From Atrina japonica (lineage: Eukaryota; Mollusca; Bivalvia; Pterioida; Pinnidae), in NCBI GenBank assembly GCA_030159075.1, contig BROG01000450.1, forward strand, positions 1 to 64,000: DNA of 64,000 nucleotides. The letters are read 5' to 3'. Within the stretch, counting starts at the first letter, position 1, and every line of letters begins with the position of its first letter. This document shows positions 18,573-28,419 of this stretch, in pieces. The translations under genes were made by a program, and so were the position numbers. The notes under the pieces were generated by a model. The model made no database searches and had not been told where the DNA came from. It saw only the letters and a program-made list of their open reading frames with translations.

Positions 18573-18956
18573 TTATATCTCTAATACGACGACGCCGTTG
18601 ACGGTTCCCGATTTCGACCCTTTATTCACTCCAAAATTTAAAACGTCGCCCGATGTCACCCGCAGAGGAGGATTCAACGTTACGATGGCGCCGTTTTTCG
18701 TTTGAAGAATTTTGTGTTCGACGTCGTTCAAGATTAACGTCACGTCTAATTCCCCCAAGAGTCCGAGACGATAGACGTGACCGTCGAATAACATCTTCAT
18801 GCCCAGCGGCGGTCTGAGTCTTCCGTTTTTATTCACGTCGAATTGGAACGTGTTCATGATGCGACGGTTTTTGGTCAACATGTTGACCTCTTCTTTAATA
18901 TCTTCCAAGAGTTCTTCTCTTTCTAAGTCTTCGTAATAGAATCCCGATCTAGACAT
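18573..18956 (-). CDS. Hypothetical 127-aa Polinton protein, beta-rich
   Basis: An intact frame starts at ATG 18,956. After an acidic helix (YYEDLEREELLEDIKEEV) the rest alternates short beta-type strands (FQFDVNKNGRLRPPLGMKM, LGELDVTLILNDVEHKILQ), with glycine-rich turns at the end (VNKGSKSGTVNGVVVLEI). It lies 9 bp downstream of the next gene and is probably co-transcribed with it. It could be a small capsid or fibre-type protein. I do not recognise the family firmly. Confidence 0.5.
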   Translation of the reverse strand: MSRSGFYYEDLEREELLEDIKEEVNMLTKNRRIMNTFQFDVNKNGRLRPPLGMKMLFDGHVYRLGLLGELDVTLILNDVEHKILQTKNGAIVTLNPPLRVTSGDVLNFGVNKGSKSGTVNGVVVLEI

Positions 18957-18965
18957 CCTTTTTTA

Positions 18966-19622
18966 TTATTTAGAACTAATTTTCTTAAACTCTAAGAGCA
19001 CGTGAACGGGGTGTACGTGATTGTCGACGAGTTCTCCGTGCTCGTCTTTTAGGTCTATCGTTACTTCCGTGATGCGATCGCGTTTCAACTTTAAGAAAAT
19101 GGGACGTTCGACTTCTTTGACATACAACTCGGAAAATTTCACGTTGGGACACGGCAGGGATGCGACGACGTCGTTCGCCCACTCTCCCCCGTCAAGTTCC
19201 CTGAGATGAACGTTAAGTAATCCCACCGGTTGCAGGTTTATGCTATTTGTCGAGTAGATGGTCCCGACGTGAGAAACGTTTTTGTCAATTCCGAGAATCT
19301 CGTTGAATTCCGGTGGAAGCAGCACATTAGACCCTTTACCGTCGAGTCTTAATTTCATCGTGTTTTTGTCCAATACTACTTTCTCGAAATATTTAAGGAG
19401 AATTCGTTGTATGTCTTTGAACGTGTATGATCCGGCGTGCACGGTATGGATTTTCTGTCTCTCTCTACCTTTCGAGTGTTTTATCTCGACGTCTTTTTTT
19501 ATGTTGAATAGACCGTTCGAAAAGTAGACGGACTTCACACCCACGCGCCACTCGTCGTTCGCGTTATCGATGTATCGAAATAGTTTATCGGGTTTACCGA
19601 TTTCCATCACGGTATGAAACAT
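18966..19622 (-). CDS. Predicted minor structural protein of the Polinton virion
   Basis: An intact 218-aa protein starts at ATG 19,622. It is mostly beta-strand, with a conserved C-terminal pattern (FLKLKRDRITEVTIDLKDE, then DNHVHPVHVLLEFK). The same kind of ending is seen in jelly-roll type structural proteins of Polintons. The gene precedes the 127-aa gene by 9 bp and diverges from the 19,663 gene, 40 bp away. A penton or minor capsid role is plausible by size and position, but not proven from sequence. Confidence 0.5.
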   Translation of the reverse strand: MFHTVMEIGKPDKLFRYIDNANDEWRVGVKSVYFSNGLFNIKKDVEIKHSKGRERQKIHTVHAGSYTFKDIQRILLKYFEKVVLDKNTMKLRLDGKGSNVLLPPEFNEILGIDKNVSHVGTIYSTNSINLQPVGLLNVHLRELDGGEWANDVVASLPCPNVKFSELYVKEVERPIFLKLKRDRITEVTIDLKDEHGELVDNHVHPVHVLLEFKKISSK

Positions 19623-19662
19623 GTCTTTTTATATAACTATTTTATTTTATTTATAAAAGATA

Positions 19663-20718
19663 AATGTTTACGAATACAGGGAGGATTTGGATTTGTCGTC
19701 TTTCGACGTCTACGTCAATGCGACTAAAAAGTTTCGCGCGTCGTTCGAGAATATTTTTGTCAAGTATAACAACCCGAACGTCTTCGAAGACGGAACTTCC
19801 AAATATTACGCCATGTTACGCCGGTGGTATCAGCATTCCGTCACGGGAGGTTTCTGGTAGAACCAGGTAAATTTCGCGGTGTGGTGTGCCACGACCAGAT
19901 GCGGCGTGACGTTGGGAATGGGGAACGACAAACTGTCGACATCGTTCTTTCAATTTCACGTTTACTATCAAATCAGAAGGATCCTGAAGGAAATCGCCGT
20001 CCCCTTGCCCAGCGATTCGGATTTCAATCACTACACGAACACCATAGACGTTTCGGCATACGAACGAATCTGTCGCGAATTCGGGGTGTCGGTCCGCGCG
20101 GACTGGAAAATCAAGGGAACCATCTTCGGAGAGTATAACACGAAGTGGTCCACGTTCATCGCGAACCGCTCGGAGGGATTCACGCTTCCGGGTCTTGCCA
20201 GATTGGACGCTTCCATTCGCGTCTTCGCCTGGGCCGTCTTGGGCGCTCAAGGTCAAACGAGGGCTTCGATCGTGGACGCCGGCGCCACCTCGCTCGCCGC
20301 GCAGAAACAATTTTTAGTCAACATCGAGGATGCGATCAACAGACCGCTCGATCTACCCGCCGACATTTCTCGCTACGAAAATTGTCTAAGATATGCAAAT
20401 TCCAAACTCGACTTCGTCATCCATCCGGGGCTTTACATGCTACCCAGCAACATGGAGCTTAAAATCGGTGCCAACATCGCCAATTATAATAACGAAATCT
20501 TGATCGCGCCCGAAAAGACAAAACCGGGGACGAACGTCGACCTTAACGCGAAAACGTTCACCCAGCCATCACCACCTAAACAGATCAAACCATCACCACC
20601 TAAACAGATCAAACCACCGCCTAAACAACTGCAAAAACAAGACGATCACGAAAGTCAAAAGACTGCCGTTCTCGCTCTATCGTTATTTTCTTTTCTTCTC
20701 TTCGTCGAGTTTCGTTAA
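19663..20718 (+). pseudogene. Conserved Polinton structural-type protein, one in-frame stop
   Basis: The conserved frame runs from about 19,664 (YEYREDLDLSSFDVYVNATK) to 20,718. One TAG at 19,858-19,860 interrupts the hallmark segment KYYAMLRRWYQHSVTGGFW / NQVNFAVWCATTRCGV. The start codon at 19,663 is in another frame, so a base is also off in the first codons. The body is helical (residues about 70-240), followed by PSPPKQIK repeats and a C-terminal membrane anchor (VLALSLFSFLLF). The family occurs throughout animal Polintons next to capsid genes and is probably a virion protein. Its last 36 bp overlap the convergent coiled-coil gene. Confidence 0.65.
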
Positions 20719-21974
20719 CAACCAACCGACGACGACCATGCCCAACACCCACAGATGTTCACCCAACCAAACGGCGGTGTTGCCGAGCGTCGACAAGATC
20801 CAGGAAAGGATGGAACCCAATATACCCGGTAACGCCTCGCCGAATTTGGCAGCCAATCTCGCGAGCAGTTTTCCGACCGCGTCTAGCTGTTTCTTGAGCC
20901 ATTCCTGTAATCCACCCTCTTTGTTGGAGGAGGTGACGGTGGTGAGGGTATTGTCGTCGTTCCCGGAAGGAGTAATTCGACTAAAAATCCCACCGTCATA
21001 CCGATGGCGGTCAAGACGCTAAAAATGGTGATTCCCTGTTCTTTGAACAGAGTGGCGATTCTTTCTCTCAAGGAGATATTATCGTCGAGTAGCCTCTTGA
21101 TCGACTCTTTTATAGTAGTCAATTGCGATTTTAATTTTCCTTTTAGGATGTCGAGACTTTCGTTCACACCGTCTAGTTCGTTTTAGGTTTTTGTTATCTC
21201 TCTCGAGATGCGTTCTCTGTCACCCGGATTGTTTTCGAGGTCTTATTTCCATTGCGATAACATTCGTTCTAATTCTACTTTTTTGGATCCTTGAACGCGT
21301 TATGAGCCGCGAATGGTTCTTAAACTTTTATCTAAACCCAACAATTCTCTCGTGGGTAATAATAATTCCGCATCCTTGTCTTTCGTTGTTTCCTCGCGGA
21401 GGTCTCGCATACTACCCAATAAACTATCTACTCCGTCATCTACTTCTTTTACTTGCGTTTCGTCGTTGCTGTTAACTACCTCTAGTTTTTCTTCTACAGC
21501 AGTGGCTTTACGGTCTACATTTTTTGCCTCTTTTCTTGACGGAAGTTGATCTTCTAAATCCAGGGCTCTAACAAATTGTATATCTCCTCTACTTTGTAAC
21601 GTACTTGCTGATGCAAATTTCGTAAAATCACGTTTGTTGTTTAATAAAATCTCCTAACCCCCACTATTATATGCATATAATTTATCTCCGTCGGATGTAA
21701 CTTCTAAGTTTTTATCGGTACCACCCGTTGCTTCTTTCCAGGCGGCCACGAGTTCACTGGTTCTTAGCTCTTTTTGTAGCTCTTCTACCCCTCGTTTAGA
21801 CCCCGGGGAAAGCTCGTGGGAAGTATCTGGTAAATTAAAAACGTCCGTCGCGGGTGGTTCCGTATTATCCACAAGCGGGGCTTCATCGTTGTGGTTAAAC
21901 GTTGTTTCTTGAACATCGTCGTCGTCATAAACCTCGTTAGTAGGATTATCACGCAATTCTAAATTGTCACCCAT
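20683..21974 (-). pseudogene. Long coiled-coil Polinton protein, four stops and one frameshift
   Basis: The ATG at 21,974 opens MGDNLELRDNPTNEVYD and a domain ending YAYNSGG, where a TAG (21,654) intervenes. The same frame continues as EILLNNKRDFTKFAS and a charged coiled coil, with TAA stops near 21,304, 21,244 and 21,185. It then reads IKESIKRLLDDN...IFSVLTAIGMTVGFLVELL, and after a frameshift near 20,925 ends with an amphipathic/tryptophan-rich tail (LPGILGSILSWILSTLG, WLGEHLWVLGMVV). All segments belong in order to one large protein common in mollusc and cnidarian Polintons, membrane-associated and possibly structural. It is clearly broken. All four stops are TAA or TAG. Confidence 0.65.
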
Positions 21975-22016
21975 TTTTAAAACGAGTTAAAAATTTTTAT
22001 CGCATAAATTAAAAAA

Positions 22017-23301
22017 ATGATGAATTACGGACACATTCTCGATCCCGATAGAAAATTGCGTACTCCCTTCGATGTGAAGGGCATTCGCCAAACGGTGACC
22101 AATTCCAATAATCCCTCGAGTATCGAAGAAAACCAAACGTTGACGGTTCGTTTTCCCAATTTGAGCGACAACGACGTCATCGTTCCCAGAACTATTAGAC
22201 TATGCTTCGATATGGAAATCGTCGTAGAGGGTGGTGATCTCGCGAAGGCGGGTGTTTATAATAATTTGGGGCGTAACATCGTCAACAAAATCGAGGTGAA
22301 GATTTCGGGAAATACCGTTCAAACCATCGACGATGCCGATAAATTTTTAGTCTATAACGATCTTTGGAAAGTAGAACGACGTAACATGGCCTATCAGGGA
22401 ATACAGACTGACGATCTAAATATAGTAAGGGCAAGATCCACCGGCTATACAATACCTCACGACACAAACGAAGACTACGAAATTGCCGCGGCGTACGGCA
22501 ATCGATTTTGTATTCCCTTGGATTTCGAAATCTTGGAAACGAGCGAACCCTTTTATCAAGCGGGATTACAAGATAGATTAGAATACATGCTGACATTTAA
22601 CGATGCTAAACACGTCGTCTCGACAGACCCCAGCGATGTCGATAAAACGATTAGTTATAAGGCGACCAACATCACTTATGAATTCGAAAAAAATTACCGA
22701 CGTCAATCTCGCTCGCAGCATCAGACAGAGGTATGCGGGAGACCACGTCTATTACTTCAACAAAATATTGCGATATCTCAAAACGACGATGAATAAATCG
22801 GAATCCGTCCTCAATTATTCAATCAACACCCCCGCACATTCTCTCTCGGGTATTCTGTTTCTCTTCAAGGATATTTCTAAAAAAGATCCGGAAAAATTTT
22901 ATAATCCGAGAATCACCAACGTGGAAATAACCATCGAGGGACAACCGAACCAACTCTTCTCCGCCAGAATGAAACCTCATCACCAATTCGACGAAATTAA
23001 AAAGTTTTTCTCGGCTTCCCTGAATCGCGAAAACATCACAGAATTAGTCGCCAAGGAACTCAAAATGACTCTGGGAAAATATCTCAAAGATCATTACGCC
23101 CTCTGGTTAGACTTACGAACGACACCGGAAAATCATCTACACGGCACGGGTCGTAAGCTTCAAAACATCAGCCAAGGTGTTGACGTCCGAATCGAGAAAA
23201 CTCCCGAAAAGGATACCGATCCCTTGGACGTTTACATTTTCGTCGTCAAAGACGGACAGATCAACATGTCGAACGGCCGTTTCGCGAGCGTTATATCTTA
23301 A
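22017..23301 (+). pseudogene. Major capsid protein (double jelly roll), one base inserted in an A-run
   Basis: From the ATG at 22,017 (second ATG at 22,020) the frame reads NYGHILDPDRKLRTPFDVKG and VRFPNLSDNDVIVPRTIRL, the conserved start of the Polinton hexon-like capsid protein. At about 22,688-22,694 a seven-A run shifts the frame by one, and the protein continues in the adjacent frame (TDVNLARSIRQRYAGDHVYY) to the stop at 23,301 (NMSNGRFASVIS). Total length would be about 427 residues, normal for the family. It forms the icosahedral shell with the packaging ATPase gene directly downstream (23 bp). The single homopolymer change could be a real mutation or a sequencing indel. Confidence 0.85.
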
Positions 23302-23323
23302 AAAAATTTGAAGTCATTAAAAA

Positions 23324-23950
23324 ATGTACATTCAACAACCTCATTCCGCCATGATCGTGGGTGCCACCGGTTGCGGGAAGACGGAGTTTGTCCTCGATCT
23401 GTTGGAGACCGAATACAAAGATTTCTTCGAGCACATCGTGATCTTGTGCCCTTCGATCGAGTTCAACAAGGCCTATAAATCGAGAAAATGGATAGGCGAA
23501 GATTTAAAACATCCTAAAGACAAACGCGTCGTCATCGTCAACCCCGTGTCGAAAACGGGAGAGGAGAAATTGCAGGACATGTTGCGACACTTTTACGACA
23601 AATACAAAGGGACGTCCACGTTGTACATCATAGACGACTGTTCGGCCACGAAGCAGATAAAAAAGAAAGCGGACGCCTTGTCCATGTTGGCGTTTTCGGG
23701 AAGACATGCCAACCAATCCGTGTGGATATTAACGCAAAGATATAATAGCGCGTCCAAAGATTTCCGCACGCAGGTCAAGTGGGTCGCGCTCTTCTATACC
23801 AAAGACAAGTTTAGCTACAACGAATGTTTGGACGAGAACGACGTCGTCACGGAAGACAGGCGAACCCTGAAAGACTTGCTGTCGCAGCACAAACATTCTA
23901 AATTAGTCTTGCGTACGGAACAACCGACGGGGTATGAGTTTATACGATAA
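23324..23950 (+). CDS. Genome-packaging ATPase (FtsK/A32-like)
   Basis: An intact 208-aa protein starts at ATG 23,324, directly after AAAAA. Walker A is GATGCGKT (residues 13-20) and Walker B is YIIDDC (101-106). A conserved SVWILTQRYN segment (132-142) follows, as in A32-like ATPases. It pumps viral DNA into capsids in adenovirus-like and giant-virus relatives. It lies immediately downstream of the capsid gene on the same strand, the usual Polinton pairing. The sequence shows no damage. Confidence 0.93.
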   Translation: MYIQQPHSAMIVGATGCGKTEFVLDLLETEYKDFFEHIVILCPSIEFNKAYKSRKWIGEDLKHPKDKRVVIVNPVSKTGEEKLQDMLRHFYDKYKGTSTLYIIDDCSATKQIKKKADALSMLAFSGRHANQSVWILTQRYNSASKDFRTQVKWVALFYTKDKFSYNECLDENDVVTEDRRTLKDLLSQHKHSKLVLRTEQPTGYEFIR

Positions 23951-23971
23951 TTTATATTTTGTAAATATAAA

Positions 23972-24265
23972 TTAGTGCTTTTTTATATAATAATAACGAT
24001 TTCGTTGTTTTCTTTTATCACATGCACCACATACGACGTACCGAGTGGAATCAGACATCCATGTTCCGCACGAGTCGCAAAATTTCAGAGAACGAAATTC
24101 GCGTTTTTTCATATATCGATGATGGACGGGACAAAAGATCGAATCCGGAGCGGTCTTCAGAGAACACGGAGAATCGCGTATTCTTCTAGTGTGTATGGGC
24201 ATCTGACACGTCGTTTTGTCGTTGGGCTCTATGCCGATACTACGAAACATTTTAACGATAGACAT
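23972..24265 (-). CDS. Cys/His-rich putative zinc protein, copy 1
   Basis: An intact 97-aa frame starts at ATG 24,265. Metal-ligand spacing is clear: C20...C34, then SIFCPVHHRYMKKR, then LKFCDSCGTW...VVCGACD, with a basic tail (KRKQRNRYYYIKKH). The same ligands in the same order occur in the protein at 25,722-26,069, so the two are paralogues. The fold is not recognised; DNA binding is plausible from charge. A promoter-like TTTTAAGTCATT begins 21 bp upstream of the ATG, and TCTCTATTAAAAAA abuts it. Confidence 0.6.
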   Translation of the reverse strand: MSIVKMFRSIGIEPNDKTTCQMPIHTRRIRDSPCSLKTAPDSIFCPVHHRYMKKREFRSLKFCDSCGTWMSDSTRYVVCGACDKRKQRNRYYYIKKH

Positions 24266-24303
24266 TTTTTTAATAGAGAAATTTTTTTTAAGTCATTCAA
24301 GTA

Positions 24304-24940
24304 TTATTCGTCCTCGTCTGAGTTAAGCTCGTAGCCGATTTTGCCCACCATCTCATCAGCTAGGTCACTTACCGTAACAAATCTCCTAACAACAACAACG
24401 TCCACGGACGGTTTAATGGATTCGTTTGAGAGTCCGATGAAAACAGAACTAAATGTTAAAACCATAATAACCTTGCACGCTTTGCCTATGTAATCTGATG
24501 GGATTAAATCAACCACCCCTCCTTTCGTTTGTTTCATAAACTCTTTATTTCCTCTTCATCCATTCTAAGTTTTGCGTACATGACGGTATACTTCTTCCCC
24601 GCTTTTAAGAGCGTAAGATCATCAACTACGATCGGCTTCTTTCTGCCATTCTCTTTAAAAAAGCCCCTGTGTTTCTGGACTTCTTGTCTAATAAACTGTT
24701 CAATCTCTTGGATGACTTCCTCAAACTTTTCTTGTTCCTCCTTGTACTTTTCATCGCGATCAAACGCTAGTGATATCGTATAAGGTGTATACGTATCATT
24801 TACTCCATACGATAATAACGTGGGAGTTTGTATTCTAAGAGGTTGAAAGACATCGTTCGGATACTTATATACTATACCGGCAAAAAAACTACCCTTTTTA
24901 CCTTCAAGTCAAACTGATCGACGCTAATTTTACATGCCAT
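24304..24940 (-). pseudogene. Possible ssDNA-binding-type protein, copy 1, two frameshifts
   Basis: The ATG at 24,940 opens MACKISVDQFDLKV. A one-base slip in an A-run near 24,897 leads to YPNDVFQPLRIQTPTLLSYG, a helical region (QEKFEEVIQEIEQFIRQEV) and KKYTVMYAKLRMDEEE. A second slip near 24,545 leads to the C-terminus ending YELNSDEDE at 24,304. The hPLRIQTPxL pattern followed by beta strands and a helix resembles small ssDNA-binding proteins of large DNA viruses, a weak similarity judged by eye. An acidic tail, as here, is common in such proteins. It is a paralogue of the gene at 24,904-25,547 and has the same CTTAAGCAATTTCA motif 21 bp upstream. Confidence 0.45.
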
Positions 24941-25547
24941 TTTATTGACATATATATTTCCTTAAGCAATTTCACTTTTCTAGTTCTTAAAATAGTGATC
25001 CCCCAACTCCCAATCTCCTCCTCAACATAAATGAAATCCGCGAAAAATTCAACTCCTCGCTCCAAAGAAAACCTTTCAAAGTTTAAAACACACCAAACTT
25101 TACAAAGCTGCATTCGACGATATAACGGTTCAAGCAGACAGTTTTTCCCTTTCATAAAAATAGTTCGGTCTCGACGCGCTCCGGGAAGGATGAGATAATT
25201 CTTACCGAGGCGATGTAAAATTCTAAGATCTCCTTGGGGAGGCTCATCGTGTTCGTAGCCAAAAGCTTCGTCGATCTGTTTGATGGCGCGCACAAATCCT
25301 TCGTGTTTCTGGGGATCGATAAATAATCGTAGCCCATCATAATCCCCAATCCCCTCTAAGACGGGAGTCGTTATTCTAAGAGGCTCACAACAACCCTCGT
25401 AGGGTCGATAGAACATATTAACAACGTCTCCATCGGCAACATCTTTTTTATGTTGTACAGACTGGGCCAAAGAAGGTCTCCATCTTTTTCGAATATCATC
25501 CTATTTAACTCAAACTCCTCAGCAATATTCCATCTGCAACAATCCAT
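24904..25547 (-). pseudogene. Possible ssDNA-binding-type protein, copy 2, 5' frameshift
   Basis: The likely start is ATG 25,547 (MDCCRWNIAEEFELN). A frameshift near 25,480 leads into the long frame, which carries YRPYEGCCEPLRITTPVLEG, an aspartate/glycine turn and EGFVRAIKQIDEAFGY, matching copy 1 position by position around PLRI.TP.L. The frame closes at 24,904, overlapping the start of copy 1 by 37 bp. The motif CTTAAGCAATTTCAAT begins 22 bp upstream of the ATG. The two copies have diverged well beyond half their residues, so the duplication is old. Function is inferred weakly, as for copy 1. Confidence 0.45.
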
Positions 25548-25721
25548 CTCTAATTACTCATCTAAAATCTTAAGCAATTTCAATTTTCGTCATCGCCGTC
25601 GAATTCGTTATAATTAATGGTATCATTTATACCACTAGAATAATGGGGGGCTAGCGATACAAATAGTACCCTAAATATTATACCAATATAATACCCCGCG
25701 CGTATATATAAAAAATATAAA
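25548..25721. other. Short intergenic gap in element C
   Basis: No gene of its own is visible. It carries the CTTAAGCAATTTCAAT motif (25,569-25,584) and an AT-rich stretch up to the downstream end of the 25,722 gene. Confidence 0.4.
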
Positions 25722-26069
25722 TTAGTACTTACGGGGTCTTCCGCATGTTTTAGGGGGTCCTCTACGAGCGATATAGAGATCGTGTAATCGCCGTCGTCCT
25801 CCTTCATCGCACGAAAGACATATACTACACTTATTGTTTCTTGCTAATAACTTTTCGCACGATTCGCAAAACTTCAACGTGTGAACTCCGCGAGCTTTCA
25901 CGTATTTATGATGACTAGAACAAAATATCGAATTGGGCACGACCTTCTTAGAACAAAGACCGCGACCCTTCATCTTAGGCATCAAACACGTTATTTCGTC
26001 CCCGGGTATTTCGATTAGCAATTGCTCGGTTCCGCATTTGCTAAACATTTTATCTAATAAAATAAGCAT
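25722..26069 (-). CDS. Cys/His-rich putative zinc protein, copy 2, with AT-hook-like tail
   Basis: An intact 115-aa frame starts at ATG 26,069, only 28 bp from the right terminal repeat. Ligands are C28...C38, SIFCSSHHKYVKAR, LKFCESC and SICLSCD, as in the copy at 23,972-24,265. The C-terminus adds GPPKTCGRPRKY, whose GRP core with basic flanks resembles an AT-hook for the DNA minor groove. CTTTAAGTCATT begins 22 bp upstream and straddles the terminal-repeat edge. It is likely a DNA-binding protein; the exact role is unknown. Confidence 0.6.
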   Translation of the reverse strand: MLILLDKMFSKCGTEQLLIEIPGDEITCLMPKMKGRGLCSKKVVPNSIFCSSHHKYVKARGVHTLKFCESCEKLLARNNKCSICLSCDEGGRRRLHDLYIARRGPPKTCGRPRKY

Positions 26070-26096
26070 TTTTTATATACACGGCATTTTCTTTAA

Positions 26097-26319
26097 GTCA
26101 TTTTCATTTTTTCTATTTAAACTGTTAAATAACCATCTCTCACCCGTTCGAACAAAACTCGTCGCGCTCTGGCGGAGAAACACTATTTTTAGCATTTCGT
26201 GTTCATCGGAAGTCGATGAGTTCCGAGGTACGATTTCAACCTGGGGCATGGGAAGTTTAGTGGTACGATTCGACCCATGGAATTGAAAGTGAGCCAGAAG
26301 CCCCATAACACCACACACA
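26097..26319 (-). repeat. Element C right terminal inverted repeat (223 bp)
   Basis: This is the inverted partner of 12,603-12,825. It is followed by the AATGTT target duplication at 26,320-26,325. Confidence 0.92.
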
Positions 26320-26325
26320 AATGTT

Positions 26326-28419
26326 GAAATGATATCATGAGTCTCGCGCCTAATGGGTGAGAGTTGGCATCACTGAGATATATATATATATATTAAACAT
26401 GTTACATGAACATGTATGTGTCTGTCAATACAAATTTACCTACTGACCGTCAATGTGTTTTGTTATAGACTGTCATTCAATGCTTTGTCTATAATACTGA
26501 TTGTGTTGCAAGGTACAATCTTTTAATGTCGAAATAAATCTTGAAAATAAATTTTGAACTTTATGAAATCTACGCGATGCAAGTCTGACTTTTTTTTTAG
26601 TTTTATGGTAAAAGATTTGTCAATGTTGTTGTAAATCTAGTTCTCTTTCCAATGAATGTTTAGGAAAATATGAATTTAAATGAAATATATAGAGAAAATA
26701 AAAGTTGCATTAATTTTGGCACGCCATGTAACCCAGACCATTTTCCTGTGGTAGAAAATATGTCGGGCCATTTTTCTTTATTTAAAATAATGCAGAAAGT
26801 GTAATCAGTTCATATTTCTTTACAGTACAAGAGGCCATGCCAACAGTCACACACGAGTTATTTAAAGGCCCTAGTTGACAATATTAATGAAATGCCATTG
26901 ATTACGTAAGTAAGTGAAAAACCTAGATTTTCACAAATATATAGATACATAAACTGATTGAGAGGAAGGGGCAAAAGGGATAGGGTCTGTAATATAGGGT
27001 CCTGTCTTCACTCTTTTTAATTTGATTGTTATACATTAATCCTCTAAAATTTGCCATGTATTTGGATTGCCTGTGTTCCAAAGATTACCAGACATAGTCT
27101 TATAAAGCTAGAGTTCTTTAGAGTTCTTCGTTTAGATGGAAAATGGGTGATTTTTCTATAGGTATTAGTCAATGTTCTACGTGTTCACGTAGATCTATGA
27201 TTTCTAATCACTATTTTTTCTATGGTTAACTTTTCTACAGGTGGACAATAAAAGCTGTCACAATGATTATTTTTGTCCCCTGACACATAGTTGAGAATAT
27301 GATAAAATGTGTGTTCAAATACATTATCAAACGCGTAAAACGTTGTAAAAGATCTTCTTTTTCGAAGTTATTTGTTTTATTAGAATTTAAGTTTTCCCGT
27401 ACCTTAAAAAAATCCAGCTGTATTTCCGTATGCAATGACCTTTCAGATAAACTCTTTCGCCATATCAACTGTACTTCGTAAATCGGTCATGGGAATCTCG
27501 GTCCTTTATGCTCTCGAACTATATGTTAAAGTCGGCCGATTTTTATGTGTTTTATATTTACTTTTAAAATACAGGACGTGATTTTTATTGGAAAGTACAT
27601 GTATTATGTAAAATATATACTTTTCAACTCTATTTTAAGTACCTGAAGAAAACCGGATGAATATACGAATAAATATATCAGGTCACTAAAAGATTTTTTT
27701 TCGGATCTTTAATGTTACCTGAATGCTGACATTAACAAAATAAAAAAAAATATAACTGTGAAAAGTATGCGTACCTCATGTTTTACAAACGCCTAGTAAT
27801 CTAGTTTGGATCAGCAAAAAGTTAACTAAAATTGGGACAGACATTGAATTATGACCTATGGATTATTTATCGTTAAAAATATTTTATTGATAGATTAATT
27901 TGGAAGTCCAGTGAGGTATTATCTAGCTTCCAGACTCAAAAATCATCGTTTCCCCATGGTCAATCTGGGTATACTTCCCAGAAATGATCAATTTTAACAG
28001 CACATAGAGTTATTATTACATTGCGACTCATTTTTATTCCGGGCAAGTATTTCATGAAATTGACAAATTTTTGCTGTACACGTGAAAATGGTGCGTTCAT
28101 TCTGGTTAAAACTGGATATCATCGATGATTAAATTATCAGATCTTTAGCTGATAATAACACAGAAGAATATCGTATACATTTTGATCCAATGCAAATTCT
28201 GTTTACAAATACATGTAAATGTTCATATTCATACATGCTGGAAAAAAACAGCGGCGGAATATAACGACTGTTATTACATGTATTTGGGTTAGACAACTCC
28301 TAAGTTTCTTCCGCAGAGGAGCCTGGTGCACGCACAACGGAAGGCCTCGGGTACCAGGCAATGAGGCAGGGTCAACATAGTAGGCGTGTCGAACAATCTT
28401 ACCCATCCAGGATTGTTAA
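26326..28419. other. Host intergenic DNA
   Basis: No gene is recognised. It holds a short (TA)n run at 26,382-26,394 and a dispersed-repeat copy at 27,842-28,050 that matches 12,017-12,300 on the other side of the Polinton. Confidence 0.5.

Larger units (their letters stand above)
12603..26319. mobile_element. Element C: complete Polinton/Maverick (virus-like DNA transposon), 13.7 kb
   Basis: The element is defined by 223-bp inverted repeats with identical ends (TGTGTGTGGTGTTATGGGG) and AATGTT duplications on both sides. It contains the diagnostic Polinton set: a protein-primed-type DNA polymerase B, a retroviral-type integrase, a double jelly-roll major capsid protein and an A32/FtsK-type packaging ATPase, plus about ten conserved accessory proteins. 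No adenovirus-type cysteine protease was found. The polymerase gene is split by an inversion, and roughly half of the other genes carry a frameshift or stop. The intact integrase, ATPase and terminal repeats argue for a fairly recent insertion. Confidence 0.95.

Noticed and set aside
254..21974. All in-frame stops in the viral-type genes are TAA or TAG, suggesting a reassigned genetic code
   Set aside because: The integrase, ATPase and other intact genes of element C contain no internal TAA/TAG, frameshifts occur in the same genes, and the number of stops is too small to exclude chance. Ordinary decay is simpler.
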